The notes: generated by a model from the letters alone, not told the origin. DNA of 64,000 nt from Norana najaformis (GCA_964023275.1 OZ029922.1:795501-859500); one strand, 5' to 3'. Positions 44,950-57,738 are shown, counted from the stretch's first letter. Translations and numbers: made by a program.

Positions 44950-47607
44950 ATGCCATGTCAACAGAAGGTAGTCTCCACGTAAACGATGAGAGAGCCAAGG
45001 TCAAGGAGAAACACGAAGAAGAGTGAGTGATATTGATTTTCTCTGACCTATCAGAATTTGATCCGGCTTCTCCAACGGATTAGAATTTTGGATTGTGATT
45101 TTGGCTTGAAGTGAGCATCAACTAATGCCTTTGGCAGTGTGATAATGGTGCTATATAAGTCATTGGATTAGTTTCGATTTAGCTATATCACTTGTTGAAC
45201 ATTTTTGTTTCGAAAGTAGCGCTGTTGGTTTTGACTGCTTGAACTTGTTATATGATAGCTTTGCGATGTTCGTGTTAAGCTTGATTGTGGTGGTTCAGAT
45301 AAACATAGCAGTAGTGATGGTCATGATGATGACAAAGTTGGTGGTGGTGGTGGTGGGCATGTAGGTGATGGTGTTTGCTCTTTTGTCGATGTGCATTGAC
45401 TACTGCTGTTTGATTGGTGCAGATGCAGGAAATCCTCAACTGGCCAAGTAGTGGCAGCTGTTCACCCAGGTCATGATGACGATGATGTAATATTGTGAAT
45501 TTTAAAGACCAGATAATGTTGATGACACGAGAATGCATTGAATGCATTGAACTTGATTGATTGACTCTTTTATTGATCCGAAATTCAACATATCAGGATT
45601 CTCGATGCCACATCTGTTCTTGACCTATGGATGTCCTCCAATCGCCTCTGCTTGAACTGTAATAAGACCCAGTTCATCTGGCTTGGTGGCCGCTTACAGG
45701 TCGCCAAGATCGATGTCTCCTCCTTACGCCAAAGATTTCCAGATATCTCCTTCTCTACTACGGTCCGGGATCTCGGGGTTGTACTGGATCAGGAGCTTTC
45801 CCTGTCTGCTCATGTTAACAGCGTCTCTCGCTCTTGTTTTTACCATCTTCGTCAGCTCCATACCATTCGCCGTACTCTTTCCTTTCACGCTATCTCCACG
45901 CTGGTCCATGCCCTCATTTGCACCAGGGTTGACTTTGGGGACGCCATCTTTACCGGGCTATCGCTTGCCAACACTGCTAAGCTACAATCTGTGCTCAACT
46001 CTGCTGCTCGTCTCATAGGGGGCATTCCAAAGTATGGCCACATCTCGTCTTATATTCGTGACACTCTTCACCGGCTCCCCGTCCAGCAGCGTGTCCACTT
46101 TAAGATCCTCTCCCTCATGCGCAATTGTGTTCTTGGCTCTGCTCCCCTTTACCTCATGGACTTCTGCACTTTGGTCTCCTCATTGCCGGGCTGTAGCAAC
46201 CTTCGCTCGGCCACTCAAGATCTCCTGTTTGTCCCTCGCATGCATACCGCTGCAGCCCAGTCGAGAAGCTTTGCCTACGTTGGTCCCACTTGCTGGAATC
46301 GTCTCCCTCGAGAATTGCAACTTGAGCTCCTTTCTCTCCCCCTCTCAGTATTCTGCAGGAGCCTGAAGACTGTACTATTCAACAGTGATTTTACCTTTTC
46401 GGGTCAGAAGCACCTCTGTTGAGTTTATCCTCTAAGAGGCGCTTTATAAATCTCAAATTACAATTACAAAACAGTTTGCCAGGATACAAAAGGTGAACCC
46501 ACAAGGGACCAGGGTCCCGCTTAAATAGGGTTGCTTATTAACATTGATAATGAACAAGTAAATAGAATGCACATTATTCATTCGCACTCATCACTGCAAG
46601 GTGCTTCAACAGGTGGAGGAGAAAAGATCTCTGATGGCTACAGTAAGAACGAGACAGGGGAAATGGATTGGACGTGCACAGAGAGGTGATTCCCTCCCGA
46701 GAATAGAGGGAAGAATGGAAGGAAGGAAAGAAGAGGAAGACCTGGACAAATGCTACTGGACTGGATGATGGTGGACATATATGGTAAATGGAAGGAGGAG
46801 GCACCAGGAATGGCACATTGGACTTTAACCTGCCTGGGGCAGTGAACTTGAAGAAGACTCATCGTTGCCAAAGACCGGCATCAAGAACTGATGATGATGA
46901 TGGTGATGGTGATCGTGATGGTTGTGGTGGTTGTAATGATTGTAGTGATAGCGATGACTACGGCAGTGCCAATGTTAGTGACTGTGATCATGAAATTTCT
47001 GTTTTAGAATGTTTCTTTTTATAATGTTTTATAAGATGATCTGTTATCTTTGTAAGCAGCAGTTGAGTCTGCCGCCATGAACTCCTCCTCTGCTTCTGCA
47101 TCCCTTTACCAGCTCCAGTCAGTCAGTCAGTGAGCATCTTGTTGCACCTGCCACCATTAAGCAGACCGAACATGGTGTGTCTGCTCATCGATGCGTCCTT
47201 CCTTCAGACAGCAGTGGTAAATGAAGCAATTTACTTCCTGAAAATGGTGGAAATTTATTGTCTTTGTGATAGAAAAACCCTTATTTTTCAAAATAAAAAA
47301 GGACAAAAGGAAAGTGTCAACTTATGTATATGCATGAATTTGTTGACTGCAACTTTATCTGTGTGATTTGGTTGTTTCAGAGGACGATGAAAGTGTTGCG
47401 CCAATGGGTCAGGCTTGCCTTGTGATGATGCAGACCTTCATGCCTCAGCTGAAAAAGTCAACTCATAGAATCTGGCTTCATTTTGTTGATCCAAAAAGAC
47501 ACAGACATCAAAGACCATTGCCAGTAGACCTTGACCGAAACGATGACCTACTTCAGTCATCGGTTAGGTTAAAACAAGTCAAGGGAAAAGTGGTGCAGAG
47601 AGAATGA
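44950..47607 (+). CDS. Small three-exon gene, unknown function
   Basis: Three exons keep phase: 44950-45022 (after a long polypyrimidine tract and TTCACAG; ends GAAGA|GTGAGT), 47113-47216 (after CTGCATCCCTTTACCAG; ends AGTG|GTAAAT) and 47381-47607 (after GTTGTTTCAG; stop 47605-47607). From ATG 44955 the product is 132 residues: MSTEGSLHVNDERAKVKEKH, an acidic/serine middle (HRCVLPSDSSEDDESVAPMG), then QACLVMMQTFMPQLKKSTHR and a basic end with KRHRHQRPLPVDLDRNDD. The leading acceptor suggests coding sequence may continue upstream. No domain is recognised. The first intron contains a CR1-like LINE and an RTE-like remnant. Evidence is splice-site quality and phase only. Confidence 0.45.
45598..46472 (+). 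mobile_element. CR1-like LINE, 5'-truncated, open RT C-terminus
   Basis: A 263-codon open frame (45631-46422; sequence homology begins near 45598) encodes the RT C-terminal third: CNKTQFIWLGG, FSTTVRDLGVVLDQELSLSA, HVNSVSRSCFYHLRQL, LQSVLNSAARLIGG, HRLPVQQRVHFKILSLM, SRSFAYVGPTCWNRLPREL, LKTVLF. No palm motif (F.DD) is present, so the copy is 5'-truncated. The 3' end GAGGCGCTTTATAAATCTCA plus AATTACAATTACAA is the family tail. Its undamaged frame suggests recent insertion. It lies in intron 1 of the small gene at 44950-47607. Confidence 0.9.
46600..46890 (+). mobile_element. RTE-like LINE C-terminal remnant
   Basis: Frames read VRTRQGKWIGRAQRGDSL, GRPGQMLLDWMM and WKEEAPGMAHWTLTCLGQ-like pieces, typical of the last ~80 residues of RTE-type polymerases, followed by ATCAAGAACTGATGATGATG, a simple-repeat tail. 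Frame shifts are present. Confidence 0.6.
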
Positions 47608-49834
47608 GAGCAACGTCATTTTTCTGTGTGCTCTACAGTTTTGTTTAACTCAATTAGGCTGTGATTGTCTGGTCAAAGCTGTCTTTGTGAGAACACTGCC
47701 TAAATTTAACTGTTACACCTAGTCGACTCAGAAGCAGGTGTTTATGAATAATATGCCTTTGGATTCTGGGGGAGAAAGCAAGTCTGTAACTTGGGTCAAA
47801 GATCTCTCTAGTCAGAGTCCAACTGTGAAGAAATCGTGTTAGAATCTTTAAAGCAACACAAAATCAGAAAACACAAAAATGCGTAGCCTTCATGAATGAT
47901 TTCAACTGACTGACTTGGCATTCATGTTGAGTTGAACATTTAATTGTGATTGAATGTGGAGTGTGGGTCAATGGAGTGACTTTAGGTTTCTATTGTTGAG
48001 GGAGCTCTAATCTTGCAATACAACCATGGTTACTGGCAACTGCTTTTGTCTGATGCCTGGAGAAGATTTTTATCACTGGAGTGGACAGTTATATCTATAG
48101 CTGCTAGCAGATATAGAGAGTGAAACAAAGGAAGGCTGAGCAACTGTTTAGTGGTCTAGGAAATTCAGAGTGATGTGTGTATTTGCCTATATTGACATGA
48201 TTGCCAATCTCTGTGATATTGACAGTATTATCATAGTTTTTGTTGTTTGGTAGCACTTCTGAGGGAATTTTTTTAAAGAATTGCTGTACAAATTTTTAAT
48301 GGGTCATGCTTGATATACTTGTGGTGCTTTTGTCTTAAGTACTGAGGCTTTATTCTTGGAACTTATATGTCATGTACTGTAAAAAGTATTAAGGTATTGA
48401 GGCTTTATTCTTGAAACTCATATGTCATGTTCTATAAAAATTAATAATGAGAACCATGAGATATATGTTAATTCATGGATATCTTGACTGCCAATATCTT
48501 TTGTCCATTAAGTTGTTGAAAGCCATTCATTGGTACATGTTAGTCTGACTGAATGAAGGGACGAATGTTGATAATGATGATGGTCTGATCGGCCATTTAT
48601 GTGGTTCACTTTACTCTGTTCTGTTAAGATGATGGTGATGATAAGGAGGAGTGGGAGCCATGAGAGACTGCAAGTGACCTGGTTTTTTTGACATTTGCAC
48701 TGACCTAGTTTGTGAAGCAGTCTTGTCTTTGGGTTCCCTTGAACGTTGTTTGCTGTCATGTGATTGTCATTGAAGTTTATTTTTGGGATTATATGTCGTG
48801 ATGATTTTAATATGGCATATTTTAAGTACATTTATTTTAAGTAGGAAATTTTAGAGAAATACATGCAAAGCATTACCTCTGAAAAGAAAAAATAGCACAC
48901 AGTTTGAACTTCCACAACACTTTCTTTGAAGAAAAGTTACAAGATTTAAAAGGCATCAGAACTTCATGAAACCTGCTTTAGCTCTTAAATACAACATGAC
49001 CCGGCTGATGACTAGCCCCCCACCTCGGACTCTTATTTATGTTTGACTGTGCATTAAAAATTTTCATCATAACGATAAATGTTAATAATAAAATAATAGT
49101 ATTTTAGACTAACTTTTGCTTTAGCGTGCTGTAGTTTAGTTTTTTTTGTATAAATAAAGCTTTTATGATTTGGCTTAGTTTTATGATTTTTTGTTAAATG
49201 GGATTTTGGTTTTAAAAAATTTGAAGTTATTTCTGTGCAGCCTGAGACTTAAACACCAACTTCAGGCAGACGGCAGACCTTCTGTACAGCATTGGATCTA
49301 ATTAGAGTCCGTTTAGCGGACTGGACGGTAAAGTTACCCACCCAGTAGCACAGTTAACCGTGCAAATCCGCAGGGTAGCATTATCTAGGCTGTTGTACAG
49401 GTGTGAGGAAGGTATTGCACAAGGGGGACAAGGTGGTTGGTGGGATCCAAAGTAGGTAATTGTTATGAAAGACCCCTTGCAGAGTGGAAGCTAATGTAGG
49501 CCTGTAGATATTTTGACGGCTGATGTGTGAAGAAGCACAGGCCTAGTTTATGAGAGGGGGTAAGAGGCCAGACGCATGCGCAGATGACATGTATCAAGGG
49601 AATATCGGTGCATATATGTGTCAGCTGAACACAGCTGTTTGAATCCTAGAAGAAGCATTGCAAAAGGAGATGAAAAGGAGAAGAGGCCATAGAAGTCAGT
49701 CGTCCTGCGCCAATCAGAATGACATCTTTATTTTAACCTGCATGCTATCGACTGGAAAATTGACTCTACTTTCCCATAGACTCTTACAGGCCTAAGTGAC
49801 TAGCTGTCTTTGGGCAGAAGTCTCAACCTTACGA
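47608..49834. other. No gene seen
   Basis: About 2.2 kb of AT-rich sequence with a local duplication (TTGAGGCTTTATTCTTG at about 48340 and 48400). The 107-codon minus ORF at 48508 has no domain. An AATAAA at about 49153 could serve the upstream gene but is 1.5 kb away. Confidence 0.5.
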
Positions 49835-50035
49835 TTACCTCACGTTAACCTTTAGCATAATACTCTTTCCAGTGCATGGTTACTACTGTTGCATTTGCAT
49901 CACATTTCTCAAAACCAGAATAAAATATAGTCACCAACAGTGAGCGCGCTTTTGAATACTGAACTCTGGCCTCTATATAAAGGAAGCTTGAATGACACCT
50001 CCATCTACTCTAGGTGCAGCATTTTATTTAAAAGA
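49835..50035 (-). mobile_element. Family D fragment
   Basis: GATTACCTCACGTTAACCTT, CAGTGCATGGTTACTACTG, TTGCATTTGCATCACATTTC, TCAAAACCAGAATAAAATAT, matching the 37.6-kb copy; truncated. Confidence 0.55.
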
Positions 50036-50094
50036 CTCAGCTTAATGAACTAACAGTAACCTATGAAACGTAAGCGACCAGCATCGACACACAG

Positions 50095-52610
50095 ACTGTC
50101 GATGCTGGCCGGATGTCAGTGCTGACCGGCTGGGTGTCGATGCTGGCAGGCTGTGGGTCATGGCTGGCCGGCTGTCAGTGCCGACCGGCTGGGTATCGAT
50201 GCTGGCAGTCTAAGTGTCGATGCTGGCCGGCTGCGTGTCGATGCTGGCCGGCTGGGTGTCGATGCTGGCCGGCTGGGTGTCGATGCTGGCCGGCTGCGTG
50301 TCGATGCTGGCCGGCTGTGGGTCGATGCTGGCCGGCTGCATGTCGATGCTGGCCGGCTGCGTGTCGATGCTGGCAGGCTGGATGTCGATGCTGGCCGGCT
50401 GGGTGTCGATGCTGGCAGGCTGCTACGGGTCGATGCTGGCAGGCTGTGAGTCGATGCTGGCAGTCTAAGTGTCGATGCTGGCCGGCTGCGTGTCGATGCT
50501 GGCCGGCTGGGTGCCGATGCTGGCCGGCTGTGGGTCGATGCTGGCCGGCTGGGTGTCGATGCTGGCAGGCTGTGGGTCGATGCTGGCAGGCTGTGGGTCG
50601 ATGCTGGCCGGCTGCGTGTCGATGCTGGCAGGCTGCGTGTTGATGCTGGCCGGCTGTGGGTCGATGCTGGCCGGCTGTGGGTCGATGCTGGCCGGCTGCG
50701 TGTCGATGCTGGCCGGCTGGGTGTCGATGCTGGCAGGCTGGGTGCCGATGCTGGCAGGCTGTGGGTCGATGCTGGCCGGCTGTGGGTCGATGCTGGCCGG
50801 CTGGGTGTCGATGCTGGCCGGCTGGGTGTCGATGCTGGCCGGCTGGGTGCCGATGCTGGCCGGCTGGGTGTCGATGCTGGCAGGCTGTGGGTCGATGCTG
50901 GCCGGCTGTGGGTTGATGCTGGCCGGCTGCGTGTCGATGCTGGCCGGCTGGGTGCCGATGCTGGCAGGCTGGGTGCCGATGCTGGCAGGCTGGGTGTCGA
51001 TGCTGGCCGGCTGCTTGTCGATGCTGGCCGGCTGTGGGTCGATGCTGGCCGGCTGGGTGTCGATGCTGGCCGGCTGGGTGCCGATGCTGGCAGGCTGTGG
51101 GTCGATGCTGGCCGGCTGTGGGTCGATGCTGGCCGGCTGGGTGTCGATGCTGGCAGGCTGGGTGTCGATGCTGGCAGGCTGGGTGCCGATGCTGGCCGGC
51201 TGGGTGTCGATGCTGGCAGGCTGTGGGTCGATGCTGGCCGGCTGTGGGTCGATGCTGGCCGGCTGCGTGTCGATGCTGGCAGGCTGTGGGTCGATGCTGG
51301 CCGGCTGTGGGTTGATGCTGGCCGGCTGCGTGTCGATGCTGGCCGGCTGGGTGTCGATGCTGGCCGGCTGGGTGTCGATGCTGGCCGGCTGGGTGTCGAT
51401 GCTGGCCGGCTGCGTGTCGATGCTGGCCGGCTGTGGGTCGATGCTGGCCGGCTGCATGTCGATGCTGGCCGGCTGCGTGTCGATGCTGGCAGGCTGGATG
51501 TCGATGCTGGCCGGCTGGGTGTCGATGCTGGCAGGCTGCTACGGGTCGATGCTGGCAGGCTGTGAGTCGATGCTGGCAGTCTAAGTGTCGATGCTGGCCG
51601 GCTGCGTGTCGATGCTGGCCGGCTGGGTGCCGATGCTGGCCGGCTGTGGGTCGATGCTGGCCGGCTGGGTGTCGATGCTGGCAGGCTGTGGGTCGATGCT
51701 GGCCGGCTGTGGGTCGATGCTGGCCGGCTGCGTGTCGATGCTGGCCGGCTGCGTGTCGATGCTGGCTGGCTGTGGGTCGATGCTGGCCGGCTGTGGGTCG
51801 ATGCTGGCAGGCTGCGTGTCGATGCTGGCCGGCTGGGTGTCGATGCTGGCAGGCTGGGTGCCGATGCTGGCAGGCTGTGGGTCGATGCTGGCCGGCTGTG
51901 GGTCGATGCTGGCCGGCTGGGTGTCGATGCTGGCCGGCTGGGTGTCGATGCTGGCAGGCTGGGTGCCGATGCTGGCCGGCTGGGTGTCGATGCTGACAGG
52001 CTGTGGGTCGATGCTGGCCGGCTGCTTGTCGATGCTGGCCGGCTGCGTGTCGATGCTGGCAGGCTGGGTGCCGATGCTGGCAGGCTGGGTGCCGATGCTG
52101 GCAGGCTGTGGGTCGATGCTGGCCGGCTGGGTGTCGATGCTGGCAGGCTGCTTGTCGATGCTGGCAGGCTGTAAGTCGATGCTGGCAGGCTGTGGGTCGA
52201 TGCTGGCCGGCTGCGTGTCGATGCTGGCAGGCTGGATGTCGATGCTGGCCGGCTGCGTGTCGATGCTGGCCGTCTGCGTGTCGATGCTGGCAGGCTGGAT
52301 GTCGATGCTGGCCGGCTGCGTGTCGATGCTGGCCGGCTGTGTGTCGATGCTGGCCGGCTGGGTGTCGATGCTGGCAGGCTGTGGGTCGATGCTGGCCGGC
52401 TGCGTGTCGATGCTGGCAGGCTGTGGGTTGATGCTGGCTGGCCGGCTGCGTGTCGATGCTGGCAGGCTGTGGGTCGATGCTGGCAGTCTGCCTGTCGATG
52501 CTGGCAGGCTGTGGGTCGATGCTGGCCGGCTGGGTGTCGATGCTGGCAGGTGTCGATGCTGGCAGGCTGTGGGTCGATGCTGGCCGGCTGGGTGTCGATG
52601 CTGGCCGGCT
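50095..52610. repeat. 21-bp GC-rich minisatellite, 2.5 kb
   Basis: About 120 copies of a 21-bp unit (TCGATGCTGG, CCGGCTGGGTG; variants CAGGCTGTGGG, CCGGCTGCGTG). A block with the rare CTGCTACGGGTCGATG and GGCAGTCTAAGTG variants occurs at about 50420-50475 and again 1,116 bases later (51536-51591), so a large segment was duplicated inside the array. Because 21 is a multiple of 3 and no unit has a stop, long frames stay open on both strands (827 codons on the minus strand; SMLAGWV heptads on the plus). No start context, splice sites or polyadenylation signals accompany them. Confidence 0.97.
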
Positions 52611-53829
52611 ATGACAATTTAATTCATGAGGTCTAAACTTGAGACTCATATCTATCAACGTGCTTAGCCTCTGTGGCCTAACTTCTGATTTTTCTGACTT
52701 ATAGGAATTCGAGTTAGCTTCTCCAATGGATTATGATTTGGATTACGATTTCTCAATTGAAGCGACCATCGACCGATGCCTTGGGGATTGTGATAACGGC
52801 GTTATAGAAGTCATTACATTAGATTTTCAAGATGCTCCAGGAATTTGCCGTACATGTTTTTTAGCCTAATTGATGTGCATTAGAAGAAATCAACCTGGAT
52901 AATGTGTACGATCGTCGGCAATTGCACTAAGGGTCATACATTAAGGACGTTCGAAAAGGACGGAAGAAGGGGTCACCAAAATGCAGACAAGCGGGGGCTA
53001 AGCCCAAATGCGGTTGTCCAAATCTAAATTGTTATTTCTTACACTCTGTATCTTAAACACCAACTTCAGTCAGACAGCAGTCCGTACCACATTGGATCTA
53101 ATTGGATTAGATCAAATTGCTGGATGCAGCAGTATAAAAGTAATTCACTACATAGCTCAGTTAGCCCTGCAAGATCAACAGGGAAGCCCAATCTATATGC
53201 CTTAGTGCTCCGTTGGAGTGCGGACGTCGGCAAAGAGCATGGACGGTAATGCCAAATGCGGAGAAGAGTAGGGAGGGTCTAAAGTAAGTCTTAGCTTTAA
53301 TGTCTAAGTCTTAGCTTTAATGTCCTCTATGGACGATCGAAAATACACACTAGAGATAATCTTAATATAAGTTTGACTTGTTCTGATCGTCTTTTCTTTC
53401 TATACAATGCAAATTTATAGACTTTTAGTTTAGGCCCAAAAGATATGTATTCTTACACGGACCATAGCTCAGGTCTCAATTGTTACTGCTCACGCGGTAG
53501 GCCAGAGCGCGCACGACGACAAAAATTAGAGGGAACATAATTCAGAGGCGTCGATCCGTAGTAAACATTGGAGGGGCCCGGGCCTAAAGTGGAGGTCTGG
53601 GCGCAAAGCCCCTGTCGGGTTCCAGAGGCAAAGCCCTTAGTATGGGGGTCAAGAATAGGCCTAATACAGAAAGAATGAGAACTTTATCAGTCCATAGCTG
53701 CCTTTTACTGATTTTACAGGTAAAATATTGCTGGCCAACTAATGGCCGAGCTCTCATGCTCAAAATATTGCCTGAGCCCGGGTTCCGGGGGCACCCATAT
53801 GATTGACGCCTCTGGGAACATTGGTGTCA
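52611..53829. other. No gene; SINE-tail fragment
   Basis: 52690-52840 is a SINE/LINE-tail fragment (GTTAGCTTCTCCAATGGATT, GAAGCGACCATCGACCGATG, GGCGTTATAGAAGTCATTAC) also seen near 9200 and 45060. 53240-53340 has a small tandem duplication (AAGTCTTAGCTTTAATGTC). No gene. Confidence 0.5.
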
Positions 53830-54525
53830 ATGTAAATCTGTGAAGTAGCACCGCAAGAAACAAATTTGCATCAGAAAGACCAGCGTAACTGCTTCCCAAA
53901 TAGAGGTGTCGAACTATAGGCCACATTTAGTGAACACATTTTTCCTTTCTACTTACTTATTTAATTCTATATCCAAAATTTTTCGTTAATAAAGACTGGA
54001 TGGACCCATACAGATTCCTTGGATTGGACCTAAAGAAAATTCTTTGAGCATAGACAAAAGTAAAACCATAATTCTTTTCAAAAATGTTTTAATTGCATTA
54101 GCAAGATGGCAGCACAGGTTTATTAGTGTCAGTTATATTCGCTAGGTGACAGCACGGTTTTGAAAAAGACCATTAGATCAAATCGCGCGCTGGTTACACG
54201 GATCCTATGCACGTGTTGACCACTCCTTCACCTTCCTTCGGACTGCACGTTTGGCTGTCCCTGTGCTTGTCTGTCGGCCTGTCTGTGTTTATGGCGGATT
54301 AGGCAGCTGGAAAGTGTGCTGCCTGCAGATACGAGAAGGATTGTTGACGTTATTACTACATTTAGGACGCTTGATTTCTTTGTTTGCATATAATTAGTCA
54401 TGTATGTTATTTCCTGCCCATCCCGCTGAGCACCTGCTTTTAAAGGTTTCGCTGTGAGTGTGGCGTTGCCAGATCCATACGTAATACACCTGCCTACTTA
54501 AAATAGTTTTGCCGCCCTTTCTCGG
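53830..54525 (-). mobile_element. Family D element, minus copy, near full
   Basis: The reverse complement of the 2855-3525 copy over most of its length: CAAATAGAGGTGTCG, GCAAGATGGCAGCAC, CACGTGTTGACCACTCCTT, TGTCTGTGTTTATGGCGGAT then TAGGCAGCTGG, TGCCCATCCCGCTGAGCACC, and ACCTGCCTACTTAAAATAGT at the far end. Confidence 0.75.
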
Positions 54526-54609
54526 ATCTGGCTGGTCACCGATCCCTTATTAAATGGGAAAAGCCTGAACAGCGCCCTTTTCTTCGGCCTCGGCTGTGCT
54601 ACGGCGCTA

Positions 54610-54775
<166 letters not shown>

Positions 54776-54859
54776 GTGGGGAAGACTTAAGGGCAGGAAC
54801 CAAATGTTGGAGGAAATGAATCTTCGGTGAGAAATATAGAAAAAAACTGATGTGGAGGG

Positions 54860-55045
54860 AAGAATGTTTGTACACACGTGCCACACCACTCTGGAATAAA
54901 CTCCCCCCAGAATTGCCACAGTTTTCTGACCCATCATACAAACTCATCGATGCTCCACCGCTTGCAACTTCTGCTTCGGCCTTTCATTGAAAGCTAAAAA
55001 CATTCCTCTTTCACAGATTGTACCCTGACACCCGTTCTTTCTCAT
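54860..55045 (+). mobile_element. CR1-like LINE 3' remnant
   Basis: A frame reads RATPLWNKLPPELPQFSDPS ... then LKTFLF after a stop: the GP/TPLWN.LPPEL and LKTFLF signature of CR1-type C-termini, interrupted. Confidence 0.6.
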
Positions 55046-55169
55046 CTCTCTCTCCTCTTCAACCACAAACACTACCACCCGTAGCTGCCACCCTGTCTCT
55101 CCATCTGACTTTTGGATCTTGACTTGGAACTGAACCCTTTTGCCTATCGATTTTGTTTTGACTGAGCGC

Positions 55170-55400
55170 CTGTGAATAAGCTGGTACTCGCGGCGCGGCT
55201 TTCATTGGGCGCTGTAGAAATCTCAGAATTACGATTACGATTACAACTTTGTCACCAGGCAGTCAAATTTGGTAACGATTTATGCTGGAAAGTAAATGGG
55301 CCCGTGTCCAGGACCTTGGGATTCATCCATTTCCGGCTCAAGGATCAACGGAGCTGGAATGAACGTGTCCCCTACGTCCTAATGTTGGACATGGTAGCCT
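55170..55400 (+). mobile_element. SINE fragments
   Basis: 55170-55250: GAATAAGCTGGTACTCGCGG with a GGGCGCTGTAGAAATCTCAG tail. 55255-55400: GTGTCCAGGACCTTGGGATT, the 3' half of the SINE found at 58495-58720. Confidence 0.6.
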
Positions 55401-55469
55401 TATTGCAGTAGCTTCCAGTGTTTAACATCTTATGGCTGCCAGGGTCGTTGACGTCGATCTTTACCTTAC

Positions 55470-56095
55470 TTTACCATTAAAGTCATGCGTTTACACAAAA
55501 TATGCGTGGGGAGGTCAGCTAACTTACTGAAAAATAGAGGTGTCGGCGTGTATCCGACATGGAATGAACAAGTTTGTTCTTTACCACTTTCGCATCTTAT
55601 AAAATTACTTTAACTGATGTTATGCCCTAATTTTTTACTAATAAAAACATGGTTTAGCAAAAAGAAATATCTTCGAAAATAAGTAGAAATTAAACAGCGT
55701 GTTCTACATTAGTTGTGAAAAGACGCGTGCCTATTGAAAATGGTTCATTTGCATTCGCTAGGTGGGAGCACGGTTTCAAAAGCCCATTGAGCTGGCAGTT
55801 TCAACACGAATTCCAAACACGTAAGCTATTGACCACTCCTTTTCGTTGCTTCTCTGACTGGATGTCTGTCTGTCTCTGTGTTTGTCTGTCTGTTTATCTG
55901 TGTTTATGGCGGATTAGGCAGCTGGAACGTATGCCTTTATGCAAGTGTAAAAGCCTTGTTGGCTGTATTTCTAAATTTAGGCAGCATCCTTTGCATGTAC
56001 GTGTGTCTACTTCACTGACTGCCCATCCCACACAGTACTTTTTAAAGATATTGTTGCGGGTCTGGTGATGACAGCCGGCCTACTTAGACGAGCTT
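55470..56095 (-). mobile_element. Family D element, minus copy
   Basis: AAAATAGAGGTGTCGGCG, TTTGCATTCGCTAGGTGGG, TATTGACCACTCCTTTTCG, TGTTTATGGCGGATTAGGCA, TGCCCATCCCACACAG, CCGGCCTACTTAGAC. Same order as 53830-54525. Confidence 0.7.
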
Positions 56096-56896
56096 TGTTT
56101 CGGGTCTGGCCCGCCGCCCATGTCTTCGGGGTGGAATGATTGTTCCTATTATACACACTTCGACAATGCAGTCGTCATGCCTTCATTGTTATTTAAATGT
56201 AATCTCAGCGCCATACAAAAGGCGCGTCAGGGAGACCAGCTTACACCCCGGCGCTATATTAATTATCAAATTCACAAGAGCCCGGGTGATTGGCCAGTTT
56301 CAGTGCCAGGTCAGAGTGTACGGAGGGGGTCAAGCCGGGGAGACAAGGTCGTCTTCACTGGTCTGTTAGAAGGCTGTTATTTTACCGTGTGACTGTCTAA
56401 ATGAATTCCATAGTGGCGCTATAAAAATGTTGCATGCGTTTCAGCTGGGCGCGTGGGATAGAAGGCTAGGCTTACTCCGAACACAATACGAAGCTAAGTA
56501 GAGCATGTAAAGCATGACTAGACTGGCGACCGTACACCCCACAAAAAACTCCCACCGTCTGCTATTCTTCGCTGAAAAGGCGACATTTGCATTTGAATGT
56601 ACAGGCAAGGCAAAGTTGTGATCACAGCAGGCTGTGCATAGGTCTTTGTTAATTACATCCTTCATTATGCGTTAAGAAATTAATAACTTATGTGATTTAT
56701 TGTTACAGAGACTTAGATTTAAAGTTTGGTTTAGGTAAATACGAGGACAAGATTTACTAATCGGAGATTTCGTTACATTTTTAAACATGGCAAACAAATT
56801 GGAAGAGTACAAATATATCGAGTGCTTTTGGAGTGTTGTTGACAGCTGATGGCGGGTGATATCCGTTATAACTTTAGTGAATTGACATCTACTAGA

Positions 56897-57664
56897 ATGG
56901 TTTATCGATTTGGATGTTTGATATTAGGTGAGTTTATAGCATAATTAATATAACTCAGGACGGGATCCACACGAGCTTCCTGGTCTTTATCTGCATTTAT
57001 TTTGCCAGCGGTTGAAGACCATTCTGTTCGATTTTCTTTGCGAGGTCTGATGCTCCCAATTTGTCGATGTCCTTTTTCTTTCCCGCTTCTTTAATGAACT
57101 TTCTTCTCTTATTTTCCCGGTTTTATTCAGCTCAAAAGTTATAGATGATCTGTGCTCTGAACCCCAAATTCGATTATTATTTACTTACCATATCCAATGC
57201 TTATATAAATACATATATATGCATATATATAAAATATATATTGCTTATCCACCATAGGCTGCCTCTCTGTCTTAGTGGACTGATCTTTTGGATATTGACC
57301 TGTTTGTGGCGTGGCTTTGGTGCGCCATCGGTTGATGCCTTATGCATTAGACACCGGCGCGATAGAAGTTACTACAGTAATTACAGTTACAATTATATAT
57401 ATATAGGTTTCTGTTGCATATATAAAGCAGAGACCTGTAGTTGTTCCTTATTCTCTATGCGACTTGTTCCAGGAACTCTTAACATGGCTTCATCTGTAAT
57501 TTATTTTTTTGGAAATTCGTTGGTTAGGCTCTACGTGCATGCGGACGCCGATCACCTGTGACTTTTCTAGTTATTAATATATATATATATATAATATATG
57601 CGACTTGTTTTTTATATATATATATTATATATACGAAACAAGTCGAATATTATATATATATAAG

Positions 57665-57738
<74 letters not shown>

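Noticed and set aside
44845-44967. Alternative exon LYDSEPKHGPPLQQL…
   Set aside because: Open and bounded by AG/GT, but its phase does not fit the next exon, and it overlaps the polypyrimidine tract of the better acceptor at 44949/44950.
47056-47112. Longer second exon starting at the CAG-CAG acceptor near 47060
   Set aside because: Has an in-frame TGA; the pyrimidine-rich acceptor at 47112 gives a clean frame and matching phase.
50175-52658. 827-codon minus-strand ORF (HPAGQHR heptads) and similar plus-strand ORFs
   Set aside because: Frames on both strands stay open because the 21-bp unit lacks stop words; the frame drifts at indels; no start context, introns or 3' signal.
57145-57561. 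138-codon plus ORF in the first lectin intron
   Set aside because: Contains SINE tail and TA microsatellite; no domain or splice context.
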